64,000 nt of DNA from an uncultured Massilia sp. (GTDB lineage: Bacteria > Pseudomonadota > Gammaproteobacteria > Burkholderiales > Burkholderiaceae_D), in NCBI RefSeq assembly GCF_913773735.1, contig NZ_CAJYEB010000041.1, forward strand, positions 1 to 64,000, given 5' to 3'. The position numbers and the translations under genes were made by a program. Position 1 is the stretch's first letter; every line of letters starts with the position of its first letter. This document shows positions 44,536-52,014 of this stretch, in pieces. The notes under the pieces are model-generated. The model saw nothing but the letters and a program-made list of their open reading frames with translations. It did no database searches and had not been told where the DNA came from.

Positions 44536-45639
44536 ATGACCGATCCGCTGTTCCAGCCCTGCCAGCTCGGCGACCTCGCCCTCCCCAACCGCATCGTCAT
44601 GCCGCCGATGACGCGCTCGCGCGCCAGCCAGCCGGGCGACGTGCCCAACGACCTGATGGCCGACTACTATGCGCAGCGCGCCGGCGCCGGCCTGATCGTC
44701 AGCGAGGGCACCTGGATCTCCCCGCTCGGCAAGGGCTATGCATGGACGCCCGGCATCCACACCCAGGCGCAGATCCTGGGCTGGCGCAAGGTGACCGACG
44801 CCGTGCACGCGGCCGGCGGGACCATCTTCGCCCAGCTCTGGCACGTGGGCCGCCTGAGCCACGCGAGCCTGCTCGGCGGCCAGTCTCCGGTCTCCTCCTC
44901 GGCCATCCAGGCCGCCGGCGTCAACGTGTTCGTCGACGACGGCGGCCAGCCGGGCTTCGTCCAGGCCGCGGTGCCGCGCGCGCTGTCGGTGGCGGAAATC
45001 GGCGCCATCGTCGACGACTACCGCCAGGCCGCGCGCAATGCGATGGCGGCCGGCTTCGACGGCGTCGAGCTGCACGCGGCCAACGGCTACCTGGTGAACC
45101 AGTTCATCGACTCGAACGCCAACGACCGCACCGACGCCTACGGCGGCACGCTGGAAAACCGCCTGCGCTTCCTGGGCGAGGTGGCGCGCGCGCTGGTCGA
45201 GGGTACCGGCGACCGGTCGCGCGTGGGCGTCCGCCTGGCACCGCTCACCACGCTCAACGGCTGCGTCGACGCCGATCCGGAGACGACCTACCTGGCCGCG
45301 GCCGGGCTGCTGGGCGAGATCGGCGTCGGCTACCTCCACATCGCCGAGGCCGACTGGGACGACGCGCCGCACATGCCGGTCGACTTCAAGCGCCGCCTGC
45401 GCGCGGCCTTCCCGGGCCTGATGATCTACGCCGGCAAGTACACGGGGGAACGCGCCCGCGCCGCGCTGGAGGAAGGCTGGGCCGACATGATCGCCTTCGG
45501 CCGGCCCTACGTGGCCAATCCGGACCTGGCCGAGCGCCTGCGCACCGGGGCGCCGCTGGCCGTGCACGACCGCGAGACGCTGTTCGGGGGCGGGGCGCGC
45601 GGGTTGACGGATTATCCGGCGCTGGACGCGGCGGCCTGA
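44536..45639 (+). CDS. Alkene reductase, Old Yellow Enzyme family (NemA-like)
   Basis: This 367-residue FMN-dependent oxidoreductase has the (beta/alpha)8 fold of the OYE family. Active-site His180 and Asn183 lie in ELHAANGYLVNQF, with Tyr185 as the likely proton donor. The DPETTYLAAA and ADMIAFGRPYVANPDLAERL segments bind FMN. The His/Asn pair is as in yeast OYE, whereas E. coli NemA has His/His. It reduces activated alkenes, quinones or nitro compounds using NADPH. It lies 10 bp downstream of dkgB and probably shares its control by the LysR regulator. Confidence 0.92.
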   Translation: MTDPLFQPCQLGDLALPNRIVMPPMTRSRASQPGDVPNDLMADYYAQRAGAGLIVSEGTWISPLGKGYAWTPGIHTQAQILGWRKVTDAVHAAGGTIFAQLWHVGRLSHASLLGGQSPVSSSAIQAAGVNVFVDDGGQPGFVQAAVPRALSVAEIGAIVDDYRQAARNAMAAGFDGVELHAANGYLVNQFIDSNANDRTDAYGGTLENRLRFLGEVARALVEGTGDRSRVGVRLAPLTTLNGCVDADPETTYLAAAGLLGEIGVGYLHIAEADWDDAPHMPVDFKRRLRAAFPGLMIYAGKYTGERARAALEEGWADMIAFGRPYVANPDLAERLRTGAPLAVHDRETLFGGGARGLTDYPALDAAA

Positions 45640-45683
45640 ATCGGTACGGCGGGAGAACGGGGGAATGTCGAAAGGAGGGCAAC

Positions 45684-45757
45684 TGGAGCGGGTGAAGGGA
45701 ATCGAACCCTCGTATGAAGCTTGGGAAGCTGCCGTTCTACCATTGAACTACACCCGC
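45684..45757 (-). tRNA. tRNA-Gly (anticodon CCC)
   Basis: A full cloverleaf with encoded CCA: 7-bp acceptor GCGGGTG / CACCCGC, D arm GTTC...GAAC, anticodon loop TTCCCAA (anticodon CCC), and T arm GAGGG TTCGATT CCCTT. The anticodon stem has a C28-U42 mismatch (GCAGC against GCTTC). It lies downstream of the OYE gene, on the opposite strand. Confidence 0.95.
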
Positions 45758-45769
45758 GTTGGCCGCATT

Positions 45770-46585
45770 CTACGCGCCTTCGTCCCCTTTTGACAATTCG
45801 CCCGCGTCGCGCAGCCGTTGGCGGTAGGCCGCCGGCGTCGTGCCGAAGGTGCGCTTGAACAGGGCGATGAAGGTGCTGGGCGTCGAGTAGCCCAGGTCGA
45901 GGGCGATGGTCGTGACGGGTACCGACTCGGCCAGCATCTCCAGCGCGCGCAGCAGGCGCGCGCGCTGGCGCCAGGCGGTAAAGGTAAAGCCCGTCTCCTG
46001 CACGAAGTGGCGGCTCAGCGAGCGCGCGCTGGTCGCGGCCCAGGCCGCCCATTCCTCCAGGCTGCGCTCGTCCGCCGGCGCGGCCAGGATGGCGCGCGCG
46101 ATGCGCAACAGGCGCGCGTCGCGCGGCAGCGGCAGGCCGAGCGCGTCGACCGGCAGCGTGCGGATCTCGTCCAGGATGACGGCGGCGATGCGTTCGCCGC
46201 GCGCATCGAGTTCGCCCGGCGGCCACGTCGCGGCGCGCAGCACGGCCTCGCGCAGCAGGCCGGACACGCGCAGGCTGCCCGGCGCCGCCGGCAGGTCGGC
46301 GCACAGGTCTTCGGCCACGTACACGGCATAGCCCTCGAACGGCCCGTGCGAGCGCGCCCAGTGCAGGCAGTGCGGCGGCACCCAGACCGCGTGCGTCGCG
46401 GGCATCACCCAGACGCCCGCGTCCAGGCCCACCGTCAGCAGGCCGCGCGTCGAGCCGAACAGCTGGCCGCGGCGGTGCCGGTGCGGCGCGGCGCCGCGCT
46501 CGTCGTCCTGGCTGCCGGCCAGCACGATCACCGGCGGCGCGCTCGACTCGGTCACGAAGGCGGGGTCGATGTCGGGAATGGCCAT
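45770..46585 (-). CDS. AraC-family transcriptional regulator
   Basis: This 271-residue regulator has an N-terminal cupin-like sensing part (HRHRRGQLFGSTRGLLTVGL...WVPPHCLHW) and a C-terminal double helix-turn-helix of the AraC type (ARSLSRHFVQETGFTFTAWRQRARLLRALEML and the TIALDLGYSTPSTFIALFKRTFGTTPAAYR block). It is divergent from a PPOX flavoprotein gene, with an inverted repeat in the 88-bp gap, and probably regulates it. Members with this cupin type often control efflux genes, but the ligand is unknown. Confidence 0.9.
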   Translation of the reverse strand: MAIPDIDPAFVTESSAPPVIVLAGSQDDERGAAPHRHRRGQLFGSTRGLLTVGLDAGVWVMPATHAVWVPPHCLHWARSHGPFEGYAVYVAEDLCADLPAAPGSLRVSGLLREAVLRAATWPPGELDARGERIAAVILDEIRTLPVDALGLPLPRDARLLRIARAILAAPADERSLEEWAAWAATSARSLSRHFVQETGFTFTAWRQRARLLRALEMLAESVPVTTIALDLGYSTPSTFIALFKRTFGTTPAAYRQRLRDAGELSKGDEGA

Positions 46586-46602
46586 GGCGTCGAATCGATA
46601 TA

Positions 46603-46633
46603 GTTTGGCTCGACTATTGTACAGGCGCCAAAC
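46603..46633. promoter_or_regulatory. Inverted repeat in the AraC / PPOX divergent region
   Basis: GTTTGGC (46603-46609) and GCCAAAC (46627-46633) form a perfect 7-bp inverted repeat with 17 bp between the arms, in the middle of the divergent promoter region. It is a candidate operator of the AraC-type regulator. Confidence 0.35.
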
Positions 46634-46673
46634 GCCATGGCCGTAGACTGGTCCCTCCCTTCAGGAGACCGCA

Positions 46674-47303
46674 ATGACCGACACTGCCACCCTTCCCGAC
46701 CTCGACACCCTGTACGATCCGCCCGCCGAACGCATCCAGAAAAGCGTGCTCGACCACCTGGTCGACTTCCATCGCCAGTACCTGGCGGCGGCCACCTTCT
46801 TCTGCCTGGCGACGGGCAGCGCGCGCGGCCTCGACGCCTCCCCGCGCGGCGGTCCGCCCGGCTTCGTCCATGTGCTCGACGAGCGCCACGTCGCCTTCGC
46901 CGACTGGCCCGGCAACAACCGCATCGAATCGATGCGCAACCTGCAGGACGACGACCGCGTCGGCATGCTGTTCCTGTTTCCCGGGCTGGACATCTTCATG
47001 CGCATCAACGGCCGCGGCCGCGTGCGCACGGCGCCGGCGCTGCTGGCCCAGCTGGCCGAGGGCGGCAAGGTGCCCAAGACGGCGATCGTGGTGGCGATCG
47101 ACGAGGTGCTGTTCCATTGCGGCAAGGCCGTCAACCGCGCCGGCCTGTGGAAACCGGACGCCCTGCTCGACCGCCGCGCGCTGCCGACGCCGGGCCGGAT
47201 GGTCACCGCGCTGGCGGCGGCCGGCACCCCGGTCGACGCCGCCGAGGTCGCCAAGCTCGACGCCCACTACGACCATGCGGTCAAGCACGACCTGTACGGT
47301 TGA
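46674..47303 (+). CDS. Pyridoxamine 5'-phosphate oxidase-like FMN flavoprotein
   Basis: This 209-residue protein has the split-barrel FMN-binding fold. Recognisable parts are FFCLATGSARGLDASPRGG, ERHVAFADWPGNNRIESMRNL and the following GMLFLFPGLDIFMRING strand pair, matching the PPOX-type flavoproteins of the MSMEG_1061 type. These probably reduce small molecules with F420 or FMN rather than making pyridoxal phosphate. The function is unknown. A strong AGGAGA site precedes the ATG. It is divergent from the AraC-family regulator. Confidence 0.82.
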   Translation: MTDTATLPDLDTLYDPPAERIQKSVLDHLVDFHRQYLAAATFFCLATGSARGLDASPRGGPPGFVHVLDERHVAFADWPGNNRIESMRNLQDDDRVGMLFLFPGLDIFMRINGRGRVRTAPALLAQLAEGGKVPKTAIVVAIDEVLFHCGKAVNRAGLWKPDALLDRRALPTPGRMVTALAAAGTPVDAAEVAKLDAHYDHAVKHDLYG

Positions 47304-47409
47304 CGTCCACGTCCGCTACACCCGGGCCGCACGACGCGCCTTGCGCCGCCCCCATGCCTGCGCGCCTGGAATCAGATGCTTTTCGAATAAGCTTGCAACT
47401 TCATCGTCG

Positions 47410-47438
47410 TTGGAGACGCCGCACCGTGGCCGTATAGT
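47410..47438 (+). promoter_or_regulatory. Sigma-70 promoter of cysE
   Basis: TTGGAG (47410-47415) and TATAGT (47433-47438) are spaced 17 bp, 33 bp before the cysE start codon. Confidence 0.6.
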
Positions 47439-47471
47439 GAAGGTCCCCCTCTCATCCACGGAGCCCGGCCG

Positions 47472-48401
47472 ATGGCCGATTTCGACATCCAAGGCATCGT
47501 GCGCGACCTGCACGAGGCACGCCGCCAGTGGCGCCAGGCGCACCGGCCGGCCGGCGAGCCGAACGGCATCGAATTTCCCTCGCGCGACGCCGTGGCCGAC
47601 ATCGTCGGCCTGCTGAAAAGCGCGCTGTTCCCGATGCGCCTCGGTCCGCCCGACATGCGCCAGGGCAGCGAAGACTTCCACGTCGCCCATGCGCTCGATT
47701 CCGCCCTGCACCGCCTGCTGCGCCAGGTACGCATCGAGCTGCGCTACAGCGCGGCGCTGCAGCAACCCGGCGGCAGCGACGTCGAGGCGCAGGCGCTGGA
47801 GGCCGTGCGCGCTTTCGGCGCGGCCCTGCCCGGCATCCGCATGCTGCTCGACAGCGACGTGCTGGCCGCCTACCAGGGCGATCCGGCCGCGCGCAGCGTC
47901 GACGAAGTGCTGCTGTGCTACCCGGGCATCCTGGCGATGATCCACCACCGGCTGGCGCACCGCCTGTACGGGCTCGGCCTGCCGCTGCTGGCGCGCATCG
48001 TGGCCGAGCAGGCGCATGCGGAAACGGGCATCGACATCCATCCGGGCGCGCGGATCGGCGCCGGCTTCTTCATCGACCACGGCACCGGCGTGGTCATCGG
48101 CGAAACGGCCGTCATCGGCCAGCGCGTGCGCCTGTACCAGGCCGTCACGCTGGGCGCCAAGCGCTTCCCCGCGCACGCCGACGGCACGCTGCAGAAGGGC
48201 CTGCCGCGCCATCCGGTCGTCGAGGACGACGTCGTCATCTATGCCGGCGCCACGCTGCTGGGACGCATCACCGTCGGCAAGGGCGCCGTCATCGGCGGCA
48301 ACGTCTGGCTGACCCACGACGTGCCGCCGGGCGGACGCGTGGCGCAGGCGGCGTCGCGCGAGGACGAGTCCGGCAACCAGGCCTGGGGCCGGTCCGGCTG
48401 A
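47472..48401 (+). CDS. cysE: Serine O-acetyltransferase
   Basis: This 309-residue enzyme acetylates serine, the first step of cysteine synthesis. An N-terminal helical domain (to about residue 165) precedes a left-handed beta-helix of hexapeptide repeats. The active-site His segments are GIDIHPGARIGAGFFIDHGTG and GVVIGETAVIGQRVRLYQAV. A glycine-rich C-terminus ends the protein (PGGRVAQAASRED...). The length and N-terminal type fit the EpsC/long-SAT group. The upstream AGCC-GG region holds a good sigma-70 promoter. It is a single gene. Confidence 0.93.
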   Translation: MADFDIQGIVRDLHEARRQWRQAHRPAGEPNGIEFPSRDAVADIVGLLKSALFPMRLGPPDMRQGSEDFHVAHALDSALHRLLRQVRIELRYSAALQQPGGSDVEAQALEAVRAFGAALPGIRMLLDSDVLAAYQGDPAARSVDEVLLCYPGILAMIHHRLAHRLYGLGLPLLARIVAEQAHAETGIDIHPGARIGAGFFIDHGTGVVIGETAVIGQRVRLYQAVTLGAKRFPAHADGTLQKGLPRHPVVEDDVVIYAGATLLGRITVGKGAVIGGNVWLTHDVPPGGRVAQAASREDESGNQAWGRSG

Positions 48402-48444
48402 CCGGGCCGCAGCGCCGTGCAGGTGCACGGCGCTCATCGTCCGC

Positions 48445-49638
48445 TCATCGTCCACTCTGCGCCCGCTCGGCGCCTGGCAGGCCATGCTCCTCGATCGCGG
48501 CCAGCACCTCGGGCACGCCGATCGTCTCGATCCAGTCGTCGAATGCCCTGGCCCAGACGATCGTGCTCAGGCTGCGGTCGATCGGCATCCATTCGGGCGT
48601 CGTGTGGCGCATGAGCGCGATGACGGGCACGCGCACCGCGTTGGCCAGGTGCATGATCACCGTTTCCACGGTCACGATCAGGTCGCACAGGCCCAGGATC
48701 GCGGGAAGCTGGAAAAAATTGTCTTCCGCACTGAACAGGACCGTGCCCGGCAGCGCGGCCGCCGCGTGCAGCTGCCGGGCCCGCGCCAGTTCTTCCGGAA
48801 CGACGTTGACGATGAAGCGCGTGTCGCGCCACGCCGGCGCCTGCCGCAATGCCGCGATGAGTTCGAGCGCGCGCTCGAACGGCCAGCACCGGTCCCTGCA
48901 CTTCGAAAAGGTGTTCACGAAGACGATGCGCGCGCCCGTGCCGGAAAAGCCCCATTGCGCCAGCTGCTCGCGGGCACCGCGCGACCAGGTCTCGGGGATG
49001 TCCACGGTCGGGAACCTGTCCTGCACCGGGGTCTCGATGCCGAACGCGCGCGCGAACCAGTCCGCGTAGACGTCGCTGATGTGCACCCCGGCATCCTTGT
49101 AGGCCGCCGATTTGTACAGGGGGATCGACGCGTCGAGGTGCCGGTAGCCGAGCTGCTTGACGATGTCGTAGCGCCAGGTCGTCACCTTCCTGAGGCCGAC
49201 GACGGTCGCGTTGCGGCCGATCCGGCGCGCCAGGCCGGCGTAGCGGTGGCTGTCGAGATTGGTGAGCGTCAGCAGGACCGGATAGTCCTGTTCCTTCGCC
49301 TCCTGGATCGAGCGCGCGCGCAGCGCCGGCGCATAGGTTTCCTTGTACACCTTGTCGACCCAGGGGCTGGCATCGAGCCAGTCGTACACCGCGTATTTCT
49401 TCAGGTGCGGCCACTGCGTGCGGTCTGCCGTGCGGCGCCGCTCGTCGACCCAGACGTGGATCGCCATGTCCGGATACGCGCGCTTGAGCGCCCGGAAGCA
49501 GCCCTGCATGTAGGCGAAATCGCCGATGGCGAAATGCGTGATCACCAGGATCCTGCGCGCTCGCGCCAGCACCTCGGCGGGAATCAGCTGGGGCGCACCG
49601 GCGGCCTTGAAAATCATGTTCTGGTCGTTCTTGGACAC
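48445..49638 (-). CDS. GT9-like glycosyltransferase (heptosyltransferase-type)
   Basis: This 397-residue protein resembles ADP-heptose LPS heptosyltransferases of family GT9. The N-terminal beta-alpha unit is ILVITHFAIGDFAYMQGCFR, and the C-terminal donor site is LIVTVETVIMHLANAVRVPVIAL, equivalent to the D/E-TxxxHLA motif. The acceptor is unknown. The canonical GDT is changed to VET at the donor site. It is a lone gene rather than part of an LPS cluster. Translation appears to begin at a GTG (49638); an ATG at 49617 is an alternative. It could modify LPS or another surface glycan. Confidence 0.72.
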   Translation of the reverse strand: MSKNDQNMIFKAAGAPQLIPAEVLARARRILVITHFAIGDFAYMQGCFRALKRAYPDMAIHVWVDERRRTADRTQWPHLKKYAVYDWLDASPWVDKVYKETYAPALRARSIQEAKEQDYPVLLTLTNLDSHRYAGLARRIGRNATVVGLRKVTTWRYDIVKQLGYRHLDASIPLYKSAAYKDAGVHISDVYADWFARAFGIETPVQDRFPTVDIPETWSRGAREQLAQWGFSGTGARIVFVNTFSKCRDRCWPFERALELIAALRQAPAWRDTRFIVNVVPEELARARQLHAAAALPGTVLFSAEDNFFQLPAILGLCDLIVTVETVIMHLANAVRVPVIALMRHTTPEWMPIDRSLSTIVWARAFDDWIETIGVPEVLAAIEEHGLPGAERAQSGR

Positions 49639-49767
49639 TTGTCTTCTCTGGGATACGTTGCGTCTTCGCTACCGCGTCCGGCGCCGCGCCGACACGCTCG
49701 GTGCGACGATAACCGCGTCTCGTGACAGGCGCGCGACAAGCGTGCCCGTCCGGCCTCGCGGCCGCCG

Positions 49768-50826
49768 TCAGTGGGGACTCTCGACCGCGTACCCTTTCGC
49801 CTTCAGGGCCGCCAGGTAGCCTTTCGCATCGACGACGTCGCGCATTTCCAGCACGGCGAAGGTCGAGGCATTGGTCGCCAGCGACTTTTCCGCCGCCTTC
49901 AGCCAGGACGCGCGCAAGCGCTCGCGCATCTGCCGGATGCCCGCGACGTCCTTCACGAACGAGCTGTCCAGCACGGCATCCAGGCAGCTGTCCTGGCGCC
50001 CGCCATAGTCCACGCCGCGGATCTCGGCGATATTCCCGTTGGCCCAGGCGTTGGCGCGCACCCGCATCGTTTCCAGGTCCACGTCCAGGGTATCGAGCGT
50101 GCTGGCCAGGCAGGCGACGTCGTCGACCTGCGACTTCTTGAAGTCCCGGACCATGCGGCGCGGATCGTCGAGCTTCACGTCGTAGCCGGAGTCGCTCAAT
50201 GTGACCTTGTTCTTGCGGGCGGCGTCCTCGATCTTGCCGAGCACGTCGCCGCCGAAGGACAGGCCGTTTCTCTTCATGCCCGCGAGCAGCAGCTCCTCGG
50301 CCGCGAACACGGGGCGATAGTGCTCGATGCCCTCGTCGGCGCCGATGTATTTCGCCTTCAGCGCGGTCCAGTGCGCGTGCACGTCGGGCGGCAGCACGTC
50401 GCGCAGCACGGCGCCGTCCGGGTTCTTCTTGATACCGATCAGGTCCGGCAACGCGGTCAGGCCGTCGAAGAAGCCGATATGGGCTTTCGCCACGGGCGGC
50501 CTCAGGACTTCCTGCGAGCGCGCCACCAGGCGCTCGATGCGCGCGGCGTCCCACTCCAGCTTGCGCGGCAGCGGCGAATAGGTGCCGAATACCCACATCA
50601 CGTGGCCGCCCCGGGAGACCTTCCAGACGCCGGGGCCGGGACGGCGCCCCTCCACGACCACGGTGGCCGGCACGGGGTCCGGCGTCGAGGCCGGCATCGT
50701 GGCCGCAGCGGCCGGTTCGGAGTCGGGAACCGCTGGCGGCGCGATCTGCGCCAGTACCGGTCCGGACAGCAAGACCGGCCCCAGCAGGCAGGCAAGGCGG
50801 CGCGTCATCAGGTAGTGCATCGTCAT
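49768..50826 (-). CDS. TraB/GumN family protein, paralogue 2
   Basis: This 352-residue secreted or periplasmic protein has a signal peptide (LACLLGPVLLSGPVLAQ, cleavage near residue 26). The TraB/GumN domain runs from VVVEGRRPGPGVWKVSRGGH onward. The two GxxH motifs expected in active TraB/Tiki-like metalloproteases are not there: the first site reads VFGTYSPLP and the last LEMRDVVDAKGY. It is the second of a tandem pair 25 bp apart. Start is uncertain among ATGs at 50826, 50820 and 50808; no good ribosome site is seen. Function unknown. Confidence 0.75.
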   Translation of the reverse strand: MTMHYLMTRRLACLLGPVLLSGPVLAQIAPPAVPDSEPAAAATMPASTPDPVPATVVVEGRRPGPGVWKVSRGGHVMWVFGTYSPLPRKLEWDAARIERLVARSQEVLRPPVAKAHIGFFDGLTALPDLIGIKKNPDGAVLRDVLPPDVHAHWTALKAKYIGADEGIEHYRPVFAAEELLLAGMKRNGLSFGGDVLGKIEDAARKNKVTLSDSGYDVKLDDPRRMVRDFKKSQVDDVACLASTLDTLDVDLETMRVRANAWANGNIAEIRGVDYGGRQDSCLDAVLDSSFVKDVAGIRQMRERLRASWLKAAEKSLATNASTFAVLEMRDVVDAKGYLAALKAKGYAVESPH

Positions 50827-50851
50827 CACGGCATCATACAGGCATGGCGCG

Positions 50852-51892
50852 TCACTTCGGACTCTCGACCGCATACCCCTTTTCCTGCAGCACGGCCAGG
50901 TAGCTCTTCGGCCCCAGGATCTCGTTCATCGACAGCATCGCGAACGTGACCTTGTTGGCGCCCAGCGCCGTCTCGGCCGCCTTCACCCACGACGCCTGCC
51001 GGCGTTCCGGCATGTTCTGCAGCGCCGGATTGGTCTTCGCGAACGAGCCGGTCAGCACCGCGTTGTTGCAGGCATCGTCGCGCTCGGCATAGTCGAGGTT
51101 GCGGATCGCGGCGATCTTGCCCTCGGCCCAGGCGTTGGCGCGCGCGCGCATGGCGTCGATGTCGCCCTCGAAGCGTTCCACGGTCTTGGTGAAGCAGGCC
51201 ACGTCCTCCACCTGCGACTTCTTGAAGTCGCGCAGGGCGCGGCCCGGACTGTCGATCTCGACGCGGACGCCGGTCCAGGTGAGCTTGACGTCATGTTTCT
51301 TGGCGATCTTCTCGATCTGCTTGCGCACCTCGCCGGAACGCACCAGGCCGTTGCGCTCCAGGGCCGCGTTCATCAGCTCGTCCGCGGCGAACAGCGGACG
51401 GTACTGCTCGACGCCATCGTCGTCGCCCAGGTACTTGCCCTTGAGCGCCGTCCAGCGCCCGTAGACGTCGGCCGGCACCACCTGCTCCAGGCGCGCGCCG
51501 TCGGGACTCTTCTTCATGCCGATCATGGCCGGCAGCGCGGCGATCATGCCGAACACGCTACTGGTGCCGACGTTCGTCTGCGGCGCCTGCAGCACTTCCT
51601 GCGACTGGGCCACGAGGCGCTCGACGCGGCCGGCATCCCATTCCATCTTGCGCGGCAGCGGCGAGTAGAGGCCGAACACCCACATCACGTGGCCGTCCTT
51701 CGACACCTTCCACAGCCCGGGCCCCGGGCGGCGGCCCTCGATGACGATCTGCGCCGGCTCCGGGTCCTGCGGCGCGGCGGCGGCCGGCTGCACGGCGTCG
51801 GGTACGGGCGGCGGGGTGCCCTCCTGGGCCCCGGCCAGCGCCGGCTGGATCAGGACCGCGAGGTACAACGCACAGGCGCTTCGTTTGCTCAT
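50852..51892 (-). CDS. TraB/GumN family protein, paralogue 1
   Basis: This 346-residue exported protein has a signal peptide (MSKRSACALYLAVLIQPALA, cleavage near GAQ). It is clearly paralogous to the following gene: IVIEGRRPGPGLWKVSKDGH is close to its counterpart, and SPLPRKMEWDAGRVERLVAQ is also shared. Its VFGLYSPLP and LSMNEILGPKSY segments lack the GxxH metal-binding residues of the active family, so it is probably not a protease of the Tiki type. Transcription starts in the AT-rich space at 51893-52014. The pair forms a small operon. Confidence 0.78.
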   Translation of the reverse strand: MSKRSACALYLAVLIQPALAGAQEGTPPPVPDAVQPAAAAPQDPEPAQIVIEGRRPGPGLWKVSKDGHVMWVFGLYSPLPRKMEWDAGRVERLVAQSQEVLQAPQTNVGTSSVFGMIAALPAMIGMKKSPDGARLEQVVPADVYGRWTALKGKYLGDDDGVEQYRPLFAADELMNAALERNGLVRSGEVRKQIEKIAKKHDVKLTWTGVRVEIDSPGRALRDFKKSQVEDVACFTKTVERFEGDIDAMRARANAWAEGKIAAIRNLDYAERDDACNNAVLTGSFAKTNPALQNMPERRQASWVKAAETALGANKVTFAMLSMNEILGPKSYLAVLQEKGYAVESPK

Positions 51893-52014
51893 CGTGCATC
51901 CCTTTGTTGTTGTGTTGCAAAATCATAACGACAAAGGTGAGATTAGCCTATTTCGACAACAAATTGTTACTAGTTTGTTATGCATACGCCGCGGCCGCCG
52001 CGCGGCGCACGCCG

